Source of the DNA: Streptomyces afghaniensis 772 | GTDB lineage: Bacteria; Actinomycetota; Actinomycetes; Streptomycetales; Streptomycetaceae | Direction of reading: 5' to 3' | DNA length: 39,438 bases | Assembly: GCA_000415505.1 (NCBI GenBank) | Contig: KE354335.1 | Coordinates: forward strand, 1-39,438 | Shown: piece by piece, positions 26,954 to 38,205 of the stretch | Layout of the letters: every line of letters begins with the position of its first letter | How positions within the stretch are numbered: the first letter of the stretch is position 1 | The notes under the pieces: generated by a model | Databases searched by the model: none | Told to the model about the DNA's origin: nothing | Seen by the model: the letters and a program-made list of their open reading frames with translations, nothing else | Program-made: the position numbers and the translations under genes

Positions 26954-27919
26954 ATGTCGACCACCACCACGCGCGGGGTCGCCCAGCCCGCCCCGGCCAA
27001 GGTCTCCAAGACCCGGCCGCGGCGGGGCCTGAGGGCGAACAGCACGTTCAACTTCTGGCTCTTCACCGGCCCGTTCCTCATCGGCCTGGTGATCTTCGTC
27101 TTCGTGCCCATCGGCTGGAGCATCTGGCTCAGCTTCTTCGAGGCACGCTTCACCGTCACGCCGAGCGAGTTCGTCGGCTTCGACAACTACAAGCAGATCC
27201 TGACGGACGCGAACTTCCGGAACTCCCTCGTCACGTTCACCGTCTTCGCCGCGTTCATCGTGCCCGCCACCTGGGCCCTGTCGCTGGGACTCGCCCTGCT
27301 GGTGAACCGGCTGCGGTTCATGCGGGCGTTCTTCCGTTCGGTGTTCTTCCTGCCGACCGCGGTCAGCTATGTGGCGGCCTCACTGATCTGGAAGATGTCC
27401 ATCTTCAACGGCGTCCGCTTCGGCTTGGCGAACACCGTGCTCGGCTGGTTCGGCGTCGAGAACATCGCCTGGCTGGCCAACCCCGATCCGCCCTGGTACT
27501 GGCTGGTCATCGTGACCGTCCGCCTGTGGCTCCAGTCGGGCTTCTTCATGATCCTTTTCCTGGCGGCACTCCAGAACATTCCGCAGGAGCTGTACGAGGC
27601 CGCCGCCATCGACGGCGCCAAGCGGGGCTGGCAGACCTTCCGGCACATCACACTGCCCCAGCTGCGGGCCACGTCCACCGCGGTGATCCTGCTCCTGCTG
27701 ATCGCCGCCTACCAGGCCTTCGACGAGTTCTTCAACCTGCTCGCCAAGGCCACCTGGGGCCAGCCCCCGCTGGTGGAGCTGTACAAGATGGCCCTCGGCC
27801 AGAACCAGAACTACGGCGCGGGCAGCGCGGGCGCGGTCGTCCTGACCCTGCTCATCTGCGTCGTGACCCTGTTCCAGGGCAAGATCATGGGCTTCGGAAG
27901 GGGTGAGGAGTCCAAGTGA
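26954..27919 (+). CDS. Sugar ABC transporter permease (MalF type)
   Basis: 321 residues with six transmembrane helices (for example FWLFTGPFLIGLVIFVFVPI and VILLLLIAAYQAFDEFF). The ATPase-docking EAA loop is EAAAIDGAKRGWQTFRHITL. A basic N-terminal tail rich in Thr and Arg is cytoplasmic. ATG 26954 follows the binding-protein stop by 20 bases. The next gene starts within its last codons (GTGA overlap at 27916). No ATPase gene is present in the unit; in Streptomyces such transporters often share the MsiK ATPase encoded elsewhere (established knowledge, not seen here). Confidence 0.93.
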   Translation: MSTTTTRGVAQPAPAKVSKTRPRRGLRANSTFNFWLFTGPFLIGLVIFVFVPIGWSIWLSFFEARFTVTPSEFVGFDNYKQILTDANFRNSLVTFTVFAAFIVPATWALSLGLALLVNRLRFMRAFFRSVFFLPTAVSYVAASLIWKMSIFNGVRFGLANTVLGWFGVENIAWLANPDPPWYWLVIVTVRLWLQSGFFMILFLAALQNIPQELYEAAAIDGAKRGWQTFRHITLPQLRATSTAVILLLLIAAYQAFDEFFNLLAKATWGQPPLVELYKMALGQNQNYGAGSAGAVVLTLLICVVTLFQGKIMGFGRGEESK

Positions 27920-28797
27920 CCACCACAGCACCCGACGTCACGAAGGCCGCGAAGCCGGTCAAGGCCAAGCGCGGCGGCGTCATGGGCAACACCGGTCTGT
28001 ACATCGCGACCGGCGTCGCCACGATCCTCTTCCTGGTCCCCTTCTACCTGATCGTCCGCAACTCGCTGATGACGGACCCGGAGATCACGGGCGAGGAGTG
28101 GAAGTGGTTCCCCACCACCATCCAGTGGGGCAACTTCACCGAACCCTTCAACGACGTCACCGTGGATTTCGCTCAGTCCATGTGGAACTCCGTGGTCGTC
28201 GCCGTCCTGCACACCGCCGGCATCCTGCTGATCTGCTCGCTCGCCGGCTACGGCCTCGCCCGGATCCCGTACAAGCACGCCAACAAGGTGTTCTACGCCG
28301 TTCTGGTCACCCTGATGGTCCCCACGGCCGTCACGTTCGTGCCGAGCTTCGTTCTCGTCTCGTCCCTCGGCTGGGTGGACAGTTACCGGGGTCTCATCAT
28401 CCCGGGCCTCTTCAGTGGTTTCACGTGCTTCCTGTTCCGGCAGTACTTCCTGGGGTTCCCGAAGGAGCTTGAGGAGGCGGCGCGCGTGGACGGGCTCGGC
28501 TACTGGGGCGCGTACTGGCGTGTCGTCGTGCCGAACTCGCTGAACTTCTTCGCGGCCATCGCGACGATCACCTTCATCAACGGCTGGAACGCCTTCCTGT
28601 GGCCCCTGGTCATCGGCCAGGATCCGAGCGCCTGGACGGTCCAGGTGGCACTGTCGTCGTACATGACGAACCAGACCGTCAACTACCACCTGATCTTCAT
28701 GGCCACGGCCATTTCCATCCTGCCCCTGGTGTTCGTCTTCCTCTTCCTCCAGCGCTGGCTGGTGCAGGGGATCGCCCAGACCGGCATCAAGGGCTGA
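27916..28797 (+). CDS. Sugar ABC transporter permease (MalG type)
   Basis: 293 residues, six transmembrane helices, with the EAA loop EEAARVDGLGYWGAYWRVVV and the typical MalG-type opening VATILFLVPFYLIVRNSLM. The GTG start overlaps the preceding permease's stop by four bases (GTGA), with GAGGAG upstream, so the two permeases are translated together and form the heterodimeric pore. It ends 12 bases before the beta-galactosidase gene. Confidence 0.93.
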   Translation: MTTTAPDVTKAAKPVKAKRGGVMGNTGLYIATGVATILFLVPFYLIVRNSLMTDPEITGEEWKWFPTTIQWGNFTEPFNDVTVDFAQSMWNSVVVAVLHTAGILLICSLAGYGLARIPYKHANKVFYAVLVTLMVPTAVTFVPSFVLVSSLGWVDSYRGLIIPGLFSGFTCFLFRQYFLGFPKELEEAARVDGLGYWGAYWRVVVPNSLNFFAAIATITFINGWNAFLWPLVIGQDPSAWTVQVALSSYMTNQTVNYHLIFMATAISILPLVFVFLFLQRWLVQGIAQTGIKG

Positions 28798-31676
<2,879 letters not shown>

Positions 31677-31722
31677 GAAATCGAGGTAAGAACTCGATTA
31701 ATCGATTGACCAATTGATCGAC
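31677..31722. promoter_or_regulatory. AT-rich palindrome cluster between two operons
   Basis: A patch much richer in A+T than the rest of the window. It contains TCGATTAATCGA (31694-31705), CAATTG (31711-31716) and TTGACC (31706-31711), which could be a -35 element for the ABC-2 operon, although no good -10 follows. It may be an operator region. Confidence 0.4.
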
Positions 31723-31748
31723 ATTCCGACAGGGTCGGGGCGTCATCC

Positions 31749-31781
31749 GCGGCCGGTCGGCCCTCGAAGCCGACCGGCCGC
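31749..31781 (+). terminator. Strong hairpin ending the galactoside operon
   Basis: A 13-bp perfect stem (GCGGCCGGTCGGC with GCCGACCGGCCGC, 31749-31761 and 31769-31781) with a 7-base loop, followed by ACCTGCTTTCC. It separates the GH2 gene from the ABC-2 exporter genes. Confidence 0.8.
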
Positions 31782-31806
31782 ACCTGCTTTCCCCGCAAGG
31801 AAGTTG

Positions 31807-32811
31807 GTGAGCCGGTTGAGTGCCGCCATCGAGGTCCGGGGGCTGTCCCGCACCTTCCACACCACCGTCCGCCGCCCCGGTTTCCTGGGCGCCGTCAGAT
31901 CCCTGGTCAACCCCGAGCGCGTGGCCAAGCACGCCGTCACCGACATCACCTTCGACGTGGCCCCGGGCGAACTCCTCGCCCTGCTCGGCCCGAACGGCGC
32001 CGGCAAGTCCACCACCATCAAGATGCTGACCGGCATCCTCACGCCCACGTCCGGCGAGGCCCGGGTCGCGGGCGTGGTGCCGTACCTGGAGCGGGAGCGC
32101 AACGCCCGCAACGTCGGGGCGGTGTTCGGGCAGCGCACCCAGCTGTGGTGGGACCTGCCGGTGCGCGAGTCGTTCGCGATCCTGCGGGACATCTACGAAG
32201 TACCGAAGGCCGAACACGCCGCCCGGCTGAAGGAGTTCGACGAGATCCTGGACCTGTCGTCCTTCTGGGACACCCGGGTCCGCCATCTCTCCCTCGGCCA
32301 GCGGGTGCGCAGCGATCTGGCCGCCGCCCTGCTGCACGACCCGCCGGTGGTGTTCCTGGACGAGCCGACGATCGGCATGGACGTGGTGGTCAAGGAGCAG
32401 GTGCGGGAGTTCCTGCGCCACCAGGTCGAACAGCGCGGCCGTACGGTGCTGCTGACCACGCACGACATGACGGAGGTCGAGCGGCTCGCCGAGCGGGTGG
32501 TGCTGGTCAACCACGGACGGCTGGTCCTGGACGGCACCCTCGACGAGATCCGCCGCAAGTTCGGCTCGACCTGGCAGGTGCGGGCCACGCTCGCCGACGC
32601 GCAGGCCGAGGTCGTGCCGCCGCCCGGCATCACCGTGCTGAGGCGGGGCGGCGCGCAGGTCGTCTTCGGCCCCGACGGGGCGGAGGCGCCCACCGTCCAG
32701 CAGGCGTTGAAGGCCGTGATCGAGCGGTTCGAGGTGACGGACATCGCCCTGGACGAGGCGGACCTCGAGGACGTGATGCGGGCCGCGTACGTGCACGTCG
32801 GGGAGGTCTGA
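31807..32811 (+). CDS. ABC exporter ATP-binding protein
   Basis: 334 residues. It has the nucleotide-binding motifs in order: Walker A GPNGAGKST, signature LSLGQRVRSDLAAALL, Walker B VVFLDEPTIGMD and H-loop LLTTHDMTE. The C-terminal extension (LADAQAEVVPPPGITVL) is typical of DrrA/NodI-type exporter ATPases. The preceding RTFHTTVRRPGFLGAVRSL insert matches the subgroup paired with PF06182-type permeases. GTG 31807 has AAGGAA a few bases upstream. It forms an operon with the two following permeases. The exported compound is unknown. Confidence 0.92.
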   Translation: MSRLSAAIEVRGLSRTFHTTVRRPGFLGAVRSLVNPERVAKHAVTDITFDVAPGELLALLGPNGAGKSTTIKMLTGILTPTSGEARVAGVVPYLERERNARNVGAVFGQRTQLWWDLPVRESFAILRDIYEVPKAEHAARLKEFDEILDLSSFWDTRVRHLSLGQRVRSDLAAALLHDPPVVFLDEPTIGMDVVVKEQVREFLRHQVEQRGRTVLLTTHDMTEVERLAERVVLVNHGRLVLDGTLDEIRRKFGSTWQVRATLADAQAEVVPPPGITVLRRGGAQVVFGPDGAEAPTVQQALKAVIERFEVTDIALDEADLEDVMRAAYVHVGEV

Positions 32812-32812
32812 C

Positions 32813-33616
32813 ATGGCCGTGCTGCACGCCTGGCGCGCCGCCCGTGTCACCCCGCTCGGCGAGTTGAACGCCCCGCCCCGGATGACCGCCGTCGCGCTCC
32901 GGCTGGCCGTCCAGGTGGTGCTGGTGTGGTCGCTGTGGCGCGGCCTGTACGCGCAGACCGGCACGACGGCCGGCCTGAGCCGCGCCCAGGCGGTGACCTA
33001 CGCCGTGCTGGCCGTCCTGGCGTCCCGGCTGCGGGAGCTGGACCAGTACGCGGGCCGGGACACGGTCCTCCAGCACATGCACTTCGGCACCATCGTCTAC
33101 TGGTACCTGCGGCCGCTGCCGCCGCAGCGCTACTACGCCCTGCGGGCCGCCGGCGAGCAGCTGTACGGGCTCGCATGGGCGCTGACGGGATACGTGATCT
33201 GCCTGGCCGCGGGGGTCGTCGAGCCGCCCCGCTCGGCCTCGGTGGCCGGGGTGTTCGTGCTGAGCATGCTGCTGGGCCAGTGGGTCCTCTACTACGTCAT
33301 GCTCGTGCTCGACCAGTTGTGCTTCTGGACGGTCCGCAACACCGCCGCGATGCTCATCCTGCTGTTCGCGCAGAACCTGCTGTCCGGGGTGTACGCGCCG
33401 CTGTGGTTCTTCCCGGACTGGTTCGTGACGATGAGCGCCTTCCTGCCCTTCCAGGCCACGCTGAGCGTGCCGCTGTCGCTGTACGTGGGGCGGATCCCGC
33501 TGTCCGACGCGGCGTTCCAGCTGTCCGTGCAGGCGGCCTGGGTGGTCGTGCTGGCATTGTTCACCCGGCTGCTGTGGCGGCGGGCCGCCCGGCGCGTGAT
33601 CTCGCAGGGAGGCTGA
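32813..33616 (+). CDS. ABC-2 type exporter permease, first subunit
   Basis: 267 residues with about six transmembrane helices, including VALRLAVQVVLVWSLWRGLY, LYGLAWALTGYVICLAAGVV and VFVLSMLLGQWVLYYVMLVL. It resembles the PF06182 ABC-2 subgroup (HMHFGTIVYWYLRPLPPQRY). The ATG follows the ATPase stop by one base, with GGGGAGG upstream, so it is coupled. It would pair with the next gene's product to form the pore. Confidence 0.88.
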   Translation: MAVLHAWRAARVTPLGELNAPPRMTAVALRLAVQVVLVWSLWRGLYAQTGTTAGLSRAQAVTYAVLAVLASRLRELDQYAGRDTVLQHMHFGTIVYWYLRPLPPQRYYALRAAGEQLYGLAWALTGYVICLAAGVVEPPRSASVAGVFVLSMLLGQWVLYYVMLVLDQLCFWTVRNTAAMLILLFAQNLLSGVYAPLWFFPDWFVTMSAFLPFQATLSVPLSLYVGRIPLSDAAFQLSVQAAWVVVLALFTRLLWRRAARRVISQGG

Positions 33617-33617
33617 G

Positions 33618-34424
33618 ATGTCGGTGAAGGCTCTGCGGATCGTGTGGCGCGTCACCGCGCTCAACTTCCGCGCGCAGATGGAGTACCGCACCGAGTTCCT
33701 GCTGATGATCGCCATCGGCGCGATCTGGCAGGTGTCGGTGATCGTGTTCGCCACGGTGCTGTTGTCCCGGTTCGCCGGGATGGGCGGCTGGGACAGCTCC
33801 GACGTGCTGCTGATCCCGGCGACGCGCATGCTGGCGCACGGTCTGTTCGTACTGTTCCTCGGGCGGATGCACTGGGCCGGCCGGCAGATCCAGGAAGGCC
33901 GGGTCGACATCTACCTGATGCGCCCGATGCCGGTCCACCGGCAGATCCAGCTGGCCTTCTTCCCCACCAACGCCATCGGGGACCTCACGGTCGCAGCCGG
34001 TCTGATGGTGGGGGCGCTGTCCCGCAGCGACCTGGACTGGACGGCGGGCCGGATCACGTACCTGGTCGCGGCCGTGCTCGGCGGCATGCTGCTGGAGGCG
34101 GCCCTGTTCACGGTCGTGGCCAGCGCTGCCCTGCGCTTCCCGGCCGCCGACCAATGGGGCCGCTGGCTCGAGGAACTCCTCGGCACCTTCGGCAGTTACC
34201 CGCTGAACGTCCTGCCCAAGGCGGTGGGCGGTTTCCTGACCTACGGGCTCCCGCTCGCGTTCGTCGCCTACTTCCCGGCGGCGGTCCTGACCGGCCACGG
34301 CCACACGACGGGCGTGCCGTTCTGGCTGGCGGCGGCGTCACCGCTGCTCGGGCTGCTGGCGTACCTGGGATCCCGGCTGCTGTGGCGGTGGAGTCTGCGG
34401 CACTACAGCGGGGTCAACGGGTGA
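33618..34424 (+). CDS. ABC-2 type exporter permease, second subunit
   Basis: 268 residues with six transmembrane helices (FLLMIAIGAIWQVSVIVFAT, MLLEAALFTVVASAALRF, FLTYGLPLAFVAYFPAAVL). It shares the ABC-2 subgroup look of the preceding gene (HWAGRQIQEGRVDIYLMRPM). ATG 33618 follows the preceding stop by one base, with GGGAGG upstream. Its last 87 bases overlap the nominal end of the convergent MFS gene, but a single base change in the MFS gene would remove most of that overlap. Confidence 0.88.
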   Translation: MSVKALRIVWRVTALNFRAQMEYRTEFLLMIAIGAIWQVSVIVFATVLLSRFAGMGGWDSSDVLLIPATRMLAHGLFVLFLGRMHWAGRQIQEGRVDIYLMRPMPVHRQIQLAFFPTNAIGDLTVAAGLMVGALSRSDLDWTAGRITYLVAAVLGGMLLEAALFTVVASAALRFPAADQWGRWLEELLGTFGSYPLNVLPKAVGGFLTYGLPLAFVAYFPAAVLTGHGHTTGVPFWLAAASPLLGLLAYLGSRLLWRWSLRHYSGVNG

Positions 34425-35678
34425 CCGGCCGGCCCCGCGGATCGGGGTGAACAGGGCCGTCACGGCGAGCAGGACGCAGGTCGCTCCGGCGGCCACGGCC
34501 ACCGGGGTCGTGCCCTGCTCCTCGGCGGCCCAGGTCAGCAAGGCCGCGCCGATCGGTGCCGCCGCGTACTGAAGCGTCCAGAAGGCGGACGTGACGCGGC
34601 CCAGGAGGTGCTCGGGAGTGACCTCCTGGCGCAGCGACATCGAGCAGGTGCCCGCCATGCCGACGCAGGCGAGGAACGCGGCGCTCAGGGCCGCCACGAC
34701 CGGCACGTCCCGGGCCCAGCCGAGACCGGCGAAGGCCAGCCCGCACACCGCGACCGAACCGGTCCACGTCGGTCCGAAGCCGAGGCGGCGGCGGATGCGG
34801 GCCACCAGCAGGGCGCCGGTGATGGTGCCGAGCGCGCCGACCGCCATGACCGTGCCGACCGTTTGGTCGTCATGGCCGAGGTCGTGCTTGAGGTGGTAGA
34901 TGACCAGGTCGTTCAGGCCGAGGGTGAGGAAGCTGAAGACGAACAGGAGGGCGGTGAGCGAGCGCAGCACCGGGTGGCCGTGGAGGAAGGCGACGCCGGT
35001 GCGCAGGTCCTGCCACAGGCCGGTGCTGCCGTCCGTGCGCTCGTCCGGGGCGCGCTTGCGGAACCGTACGAAGAACAGGCACGCGGCCGACACCCCGAAG
35101 CTGGCCGCGTCCACACCGATCGCCGCGGCCGGACCGGACCAGGCGGCGACCAGTCCCGCGCACAGCGGACCGAGGACCCCTGCGGCGGCGGCCGTCGCGT
35201 TCAACCGGCCGTTGGCCTCGGTGAGTTGCCCGGTGCCGACCAGGCCGCGCACAACCGTGACGTAGCCGACCGCGAACAGCATCCCCACGGCCTCGCACAG
35301 CGGCAGCACCGCGTACAGCAGCCAGATCCGCGGGCCGAACAGCCACACCAGCGGGATCACCCCGTACAGGACCATGCGCACGAGGTCGCAGGCGATGAGC
35401 AGCCGGCGCCGGTCCACCCGGTCCACCACGGCCCCGGCGAACACCGCCGCCACGACCGCGGCCGCACCGCCCACCGCCGTCAGCAGCCCCATCCGCGCGA
35501 CCGATCCCGTGGCCTGAAGCACCAACAGGGGCAGGGCGATCAGCGCCAAGGAGTCGCCCAGCACGGAGAGGGTCTGCGCGGCCCAGAAGATGCCGAAGTC
35601 CCGCTGCCGCCACAGGGGACGGGTGCCGTGTAAGCCCTCGTCGGCGGCGTCCTCGCGCCGCGCCGCCCCGTGCGTCAT
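34338..35678 (-). CDS. MFS transporter
   Basis: 446 residues with about 12 transmembrane helices. The start of the major facilitator core is FGIFWAAQTLSVLGDSLALI, with the conserved loop AGAVVDRVDRRRLLIACDLV. Resembles the MFS_3 (enterobactin-exporter-like) efflux family. The nominal end overlaps the convergent ABC-2 permease by 87 bases; near 34430 one extra C would make it end RPVTR at 34414, which looks more natural (another candidate base-calling deletion). It is divergent from the nucleotidyltransferase-like gene. The substrate is unknown. Confidence 0.87.
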   Translation of the reverse strand: MTHGAARREDAADEGLHGTRPLWRQRDFGIFWAAQTLSVLGDSLALIALPLLVLQATGSVARMGLLTAVGGAAAVVAAVFAGAVVDRVDRRRLLIACDLVRMVLYGVIPLVWLFGPRIWLLYAVLPLCEAVGMLFAVGYVTVVRGLVGTGQLTEANGRLNATAAAAGVLGPLCAGLVAAWSGPAAAIGVDAASFGVSAACLFFVRFRKRAPDERTDGSTGLWQDLRTGVAFLHGHPVLRSLTALLFVFSFLTLGLNDLVIYHLKHDLGHDDQTVGTVMAVGALGTITGALLVARIRRRLGFGPTWTGSVAVCGLAFAGLGWARDVPVVAALSAAFLACVGMAGTCSMSLRQEVTPEHLLGRVTSAFWTLQYAAAPIGAALLTWAAEEQGTTPVAVAAGATCVLLAVTALFTPIRGAGRSPVDPAVVPQTPPPQQPGSQVRQQPEQR

Positions 35679-35789
35679 GCCGCCTCCCCCGTGTCCCCGC
35701 TTCCTGGCCGCCCGGCAACTTTACGGCTCCCCCGTCGACCGAGGGGTGTCGCACCCGCACCCGCATCCGTCCCCGCGCGGGCGTAAGAA

Positions 35790-35805
35790 ACCGATACCGG
35801 TCGGT
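35790..35805. promoter_or_regulatory. ACCGA-N6-TCGGT inverted repeat between MFS and nucleotidyltransferase-like genes
   Basis: A 5-base inverted repeat with a 6-base centre in the 238-base divergent gap; could be a small regulator's operator. The rest of the gap shows no ORF with a credible start. Confidence 0.35.
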
Positions 35806-35916
35806 GGTGCGGACGGGGTAGCGTCCGAAGCGTGAGGTGATCTCTCCCGTGGTGTCCCGGACACCGCAGACGCGAACCCGACCCGTACCCCTGACGCTCC
35901 GCGGGGAGACATCACC

Positions 35917-36684
35917 ATGCACATCACCTTGGGCAACACTCCTGAAGACACACTGGCCGCTTTCACCGCACGGGCGGCCGCCGATCCCGGCGTGGCCGGG
36001 CTGGTCCTCAGTGGCTCCCGGGTCCACGAGGGCATGCCGACGGTCCACTCCGACTACGACCTGCATGTGATCCTCAGGGACCAGCACGCCTCGCCGATCG
36101 CCGAGTTGGACTGGTTCCGCTCGGCCCACCTGGACCTCGTGGTCATCGAGCTGGCCGAGTTCCGCACCCGCGGCATGCCCGGCCGGCCCGACCACTTCGC
36201 GCGCTACTCCTACGTCCACGCCCAGGTCCTGCTCGACCGGCTCGACGGGACCATCGCCCGGATCCTCGACGAGAAGCGGACGCTGGGCGCCACCGAGGCC
36301 CGGGCCGCCGTCGACGGCTGGCTCGACGCGTACGTCAACCAGACCTACCGCTCCCTGAAGAGCTACCGCGACGGCCGCCCCGCCATGGGCCACCTGGACG
36401 CCGCCGAGTCCGTCTCCCACGCGCTGGAGGTGCTCTTCGCCCTGCACCGCCGCGTCCGGCCCTACAACAAGTACCTGCAGTGGGAGCTGGAGCGGCAGCC
36501 GCTGGGCGAGCCCCGGTGGGACGCGGGCCTGCTCCTGCCGGTCGTCCGCCGCATCCTGGCCGACGGCGACCCGCCCACCCAGCGCACCCTCTTCGCCGAC
36601 ATCGAGGAGGCGGCACGGCGGGCGGGCCACGATCCTGTGCTCGACGCCTGGGGCACGGAACTGGAACTGCTGCGGCACCCCTGA
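35917..36684 (+). CDS. Nucleotidyltransferase-fold protein (aminoglycoside adenylyltransferase-like)
   Basis: 255 residues. The N-terminal motif VLSGSRVHEGMPTVHSDYDL matches the nucleotidyltransferase signature GS...SDxD, whose aspartates bind metal and nucleotide. The C-terminal half is helical (DGWLDAYVNQTYRSLKSYRD, ESVSHALEVLFALHRRVRPY), as in AadA/KNTase-like enzymes with a helical substrate domain. ATG 35917 has GGGGAGA upstream. It could adenylylate a small molecule or be a non-catalytic relative; the target is unknown. It sits beside a divergent MFS transporter, a pairing sometimes seen in resistance islands, but that link is inference. Confidence 0.8.
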   Translation: MHITLGNTPEDTLAAFTARAAADPGVAGLVLSGSRVHEGMPTVHSDYDLHVILRDQHASPIAELDWFRSAHLDLVVIELAEFRTRGMPGRPDHFARYSYVHAQVLLDRLDGTIARILDEKRTLGATEARAAVDGWLDAYVNQTYRSLKSYRDGRPAMGHLDAAESVSHALEVLFALHRRVRPYNKYLQWELERQPLGEPRWDAGLLLPVVRRILADGDPPTQRTLFADIEEAARRAGHDPVLDAWGTELELLRHP

Positions 36685-36696
36685 CTCACCCGGACC

Positions 36697-37077
36697 TCAA
36701 CGCCGGGCCAGCGCCAGCACGCTGAGACCGAACATCAGGACCCCCAGGGGCAGATGGACCGATGGGACGTGCGCGATGCCCAGCACGACCTGGACCGAGG
36801 CGAGGACGAGGAAACCCGACGCGTGCCAGACCGGCCGGGCGGAGCCACCGCCCGGCTTCCACGCCAGTACCGCCGCGAGCAGGTACAGCATCGACGCCCC
36901 GTACATCACGCGGGCTCCGGCACTGTGCAGCGTCTCTCCGTAGGACGAGGTCAGCAGCAACCCTGCGCAGACCGCCTGGAGGAAGATGGTCAGGGTCTGC
37001 AGGGCGATCGCGATCCGCAGGACCGAGGAGCCGCCGCGCCGTGCGTCCGCCGTCGTCGCCGTCATCTGAGTGGCCAT
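36697..37077 (-). CDS. Small four-helix membrane protein
   Basis: 126 residues with four transmembrane helices: LRIAIALQTLTIFLQAVCAG, VMYGASMLYLLAAVLAWK, ASGFLVLASVQVVLGIAHV and LPLGVLMFGLSVLALAR. ATG 37077 follows AAGGGGA by about six bases; the longer ORF from 37128 lacks a better signal. It is divergent from the ECF sigma gene with 101 bases between, so it is a candidate target or partner of that sigma factor. The family is not recognised. Confidence 0.75.
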   Translation of the reverse strand: MATQMTATTADARRGGSSVLRIAIALQTLTIFLQAVCAGLLLTSSYGETLHSAGARVMYGASMLYLLAAVLAWKPGGGSARPVWHASGFLVLASVQVVLGIAHVPSVHLPLGVLMFGLSVLALARR

Positions 37078-37178
37078 GTCAGTTCCCCTTGTCCGCCCTC
37101 GGGCAGTCGATCGATAAGGTCTCACCAACTCGACGAGGCAGGCCTGCGAAAGGTAAGGCGAGGGGGACGGCCGGAAGC

Positions 37179-38083
37179 ATGGGGACTGTCGGGAGCAGCA
37201 CGGACGGGACGGCCGGCGAGCGACGCCGACTGATCAATGTCGCCTACCGGTTGCTCGGTTCGGTGACCGAGGCCGAGGACGCGGTGCAGGATGCCTACGC
37301 CCGCTGGTACGGGCTGCCCCGCAGCCGGCAGGAGGAGATCCTGTCCCCCGGCGCCTGGCTGACGACGGTGACCGGCCGCATCTGCCTGGACCTGCTCGGC
37401 TCGGCGCGGGCCCGCCGGGAACGCTATGTCGGCGCGTGGCTGCCCGAGCCGCTGCCCGACGGACCGAGTGGGACGGCGCGGGCGGCACCGGCCTGCCGGA
37501 CCCCGCCGACCAGATCGTCCTGGACGAGTCGGTGTCCATGGCCTTCCTCGTCGTCCTGGAGTCGATGACGCCCGCCGAGCGGGTGGCGTTCGTCCTGCAC
37601 GACGTCTTCCGCTATCCGTTCGCCGAGATCGCCGGCGTCCTCGGCCGGACCCCCGCGGCCTGCAAGCAGCTGGCGGCCTCCGCCCGGCGGCGGGTGGGCG
37701 CCGCGCGTACTCCGGTGCCGGCGTCCGGCCGGGCCGACGTGGTGCGGCACGTCAAAGAGGCCTGGGAGAGCAAGGACATCGCGGCCCTCGTCGGGCTCCT
37801 GGACCCGGCCGCCGTGATGACCGCCGACGGCGGCGGCATGGTCGGCACCGTCCTGCGCCCGGTGGAGGGCGGCGCGCGCATCGCCCAGTACATGGTCGCC
37901 ATCGCCGACAAGGCTCCGGGGCTCGAACTCCTGGAGCGGACGGTCAACGGCGTGCCGGGCCTGGTGGCCCAGCGGGACGGCGTCGTCATGACGGTGGCCG
38001 CGTTCGACGTCTCCGACGGGCGCGTCACCCGGATCTGGGCGGTCCGCAATCCGGAGAAGCTGCGGCCATGGGCGCGGTCCTAG
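37179..38083 (+). CDS. sigJ: ECF sigma factor of the SigJ/ECF41 type with SnoaL-like C-terminal domain, frameshifted
   Basis: The N-terminal half is sigma region 2 (LINVAYRLLGSVTEAEDAVQ, then DAYARWYGLP), and region 4 is SMTPAERVAFVLHDVFRYPF with EIAGVLGRTPAACKQLAASA. The C-terminal 110 residues form the SnoaL-like extension that marks ECF41, including ADGGGMVGTVLRPVEGG. The frame changes near 37460, where one missing C (CCCGACGGACC for CCCGACCGGACC) explains it and gives a 301-residue protein. ECF41 sigmas are regulated by their own C-terminal domain rather than by an anti-sigma factor. It is divergent from a small membrane protein that may be its target. Confidence 0.85.
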
Positions 38084-38205
38084 CCCGGTCCGCCGTTTCA
38101 TCTTCAACTGTTTCCCCCGAGTCCCTTGCGCACCACCCGAGTTGGCGTCGAACCTGAACATCGTTCATGTCCCGCTCCGCCTCCCCGACCGGAGACACCC
38201 CCACC

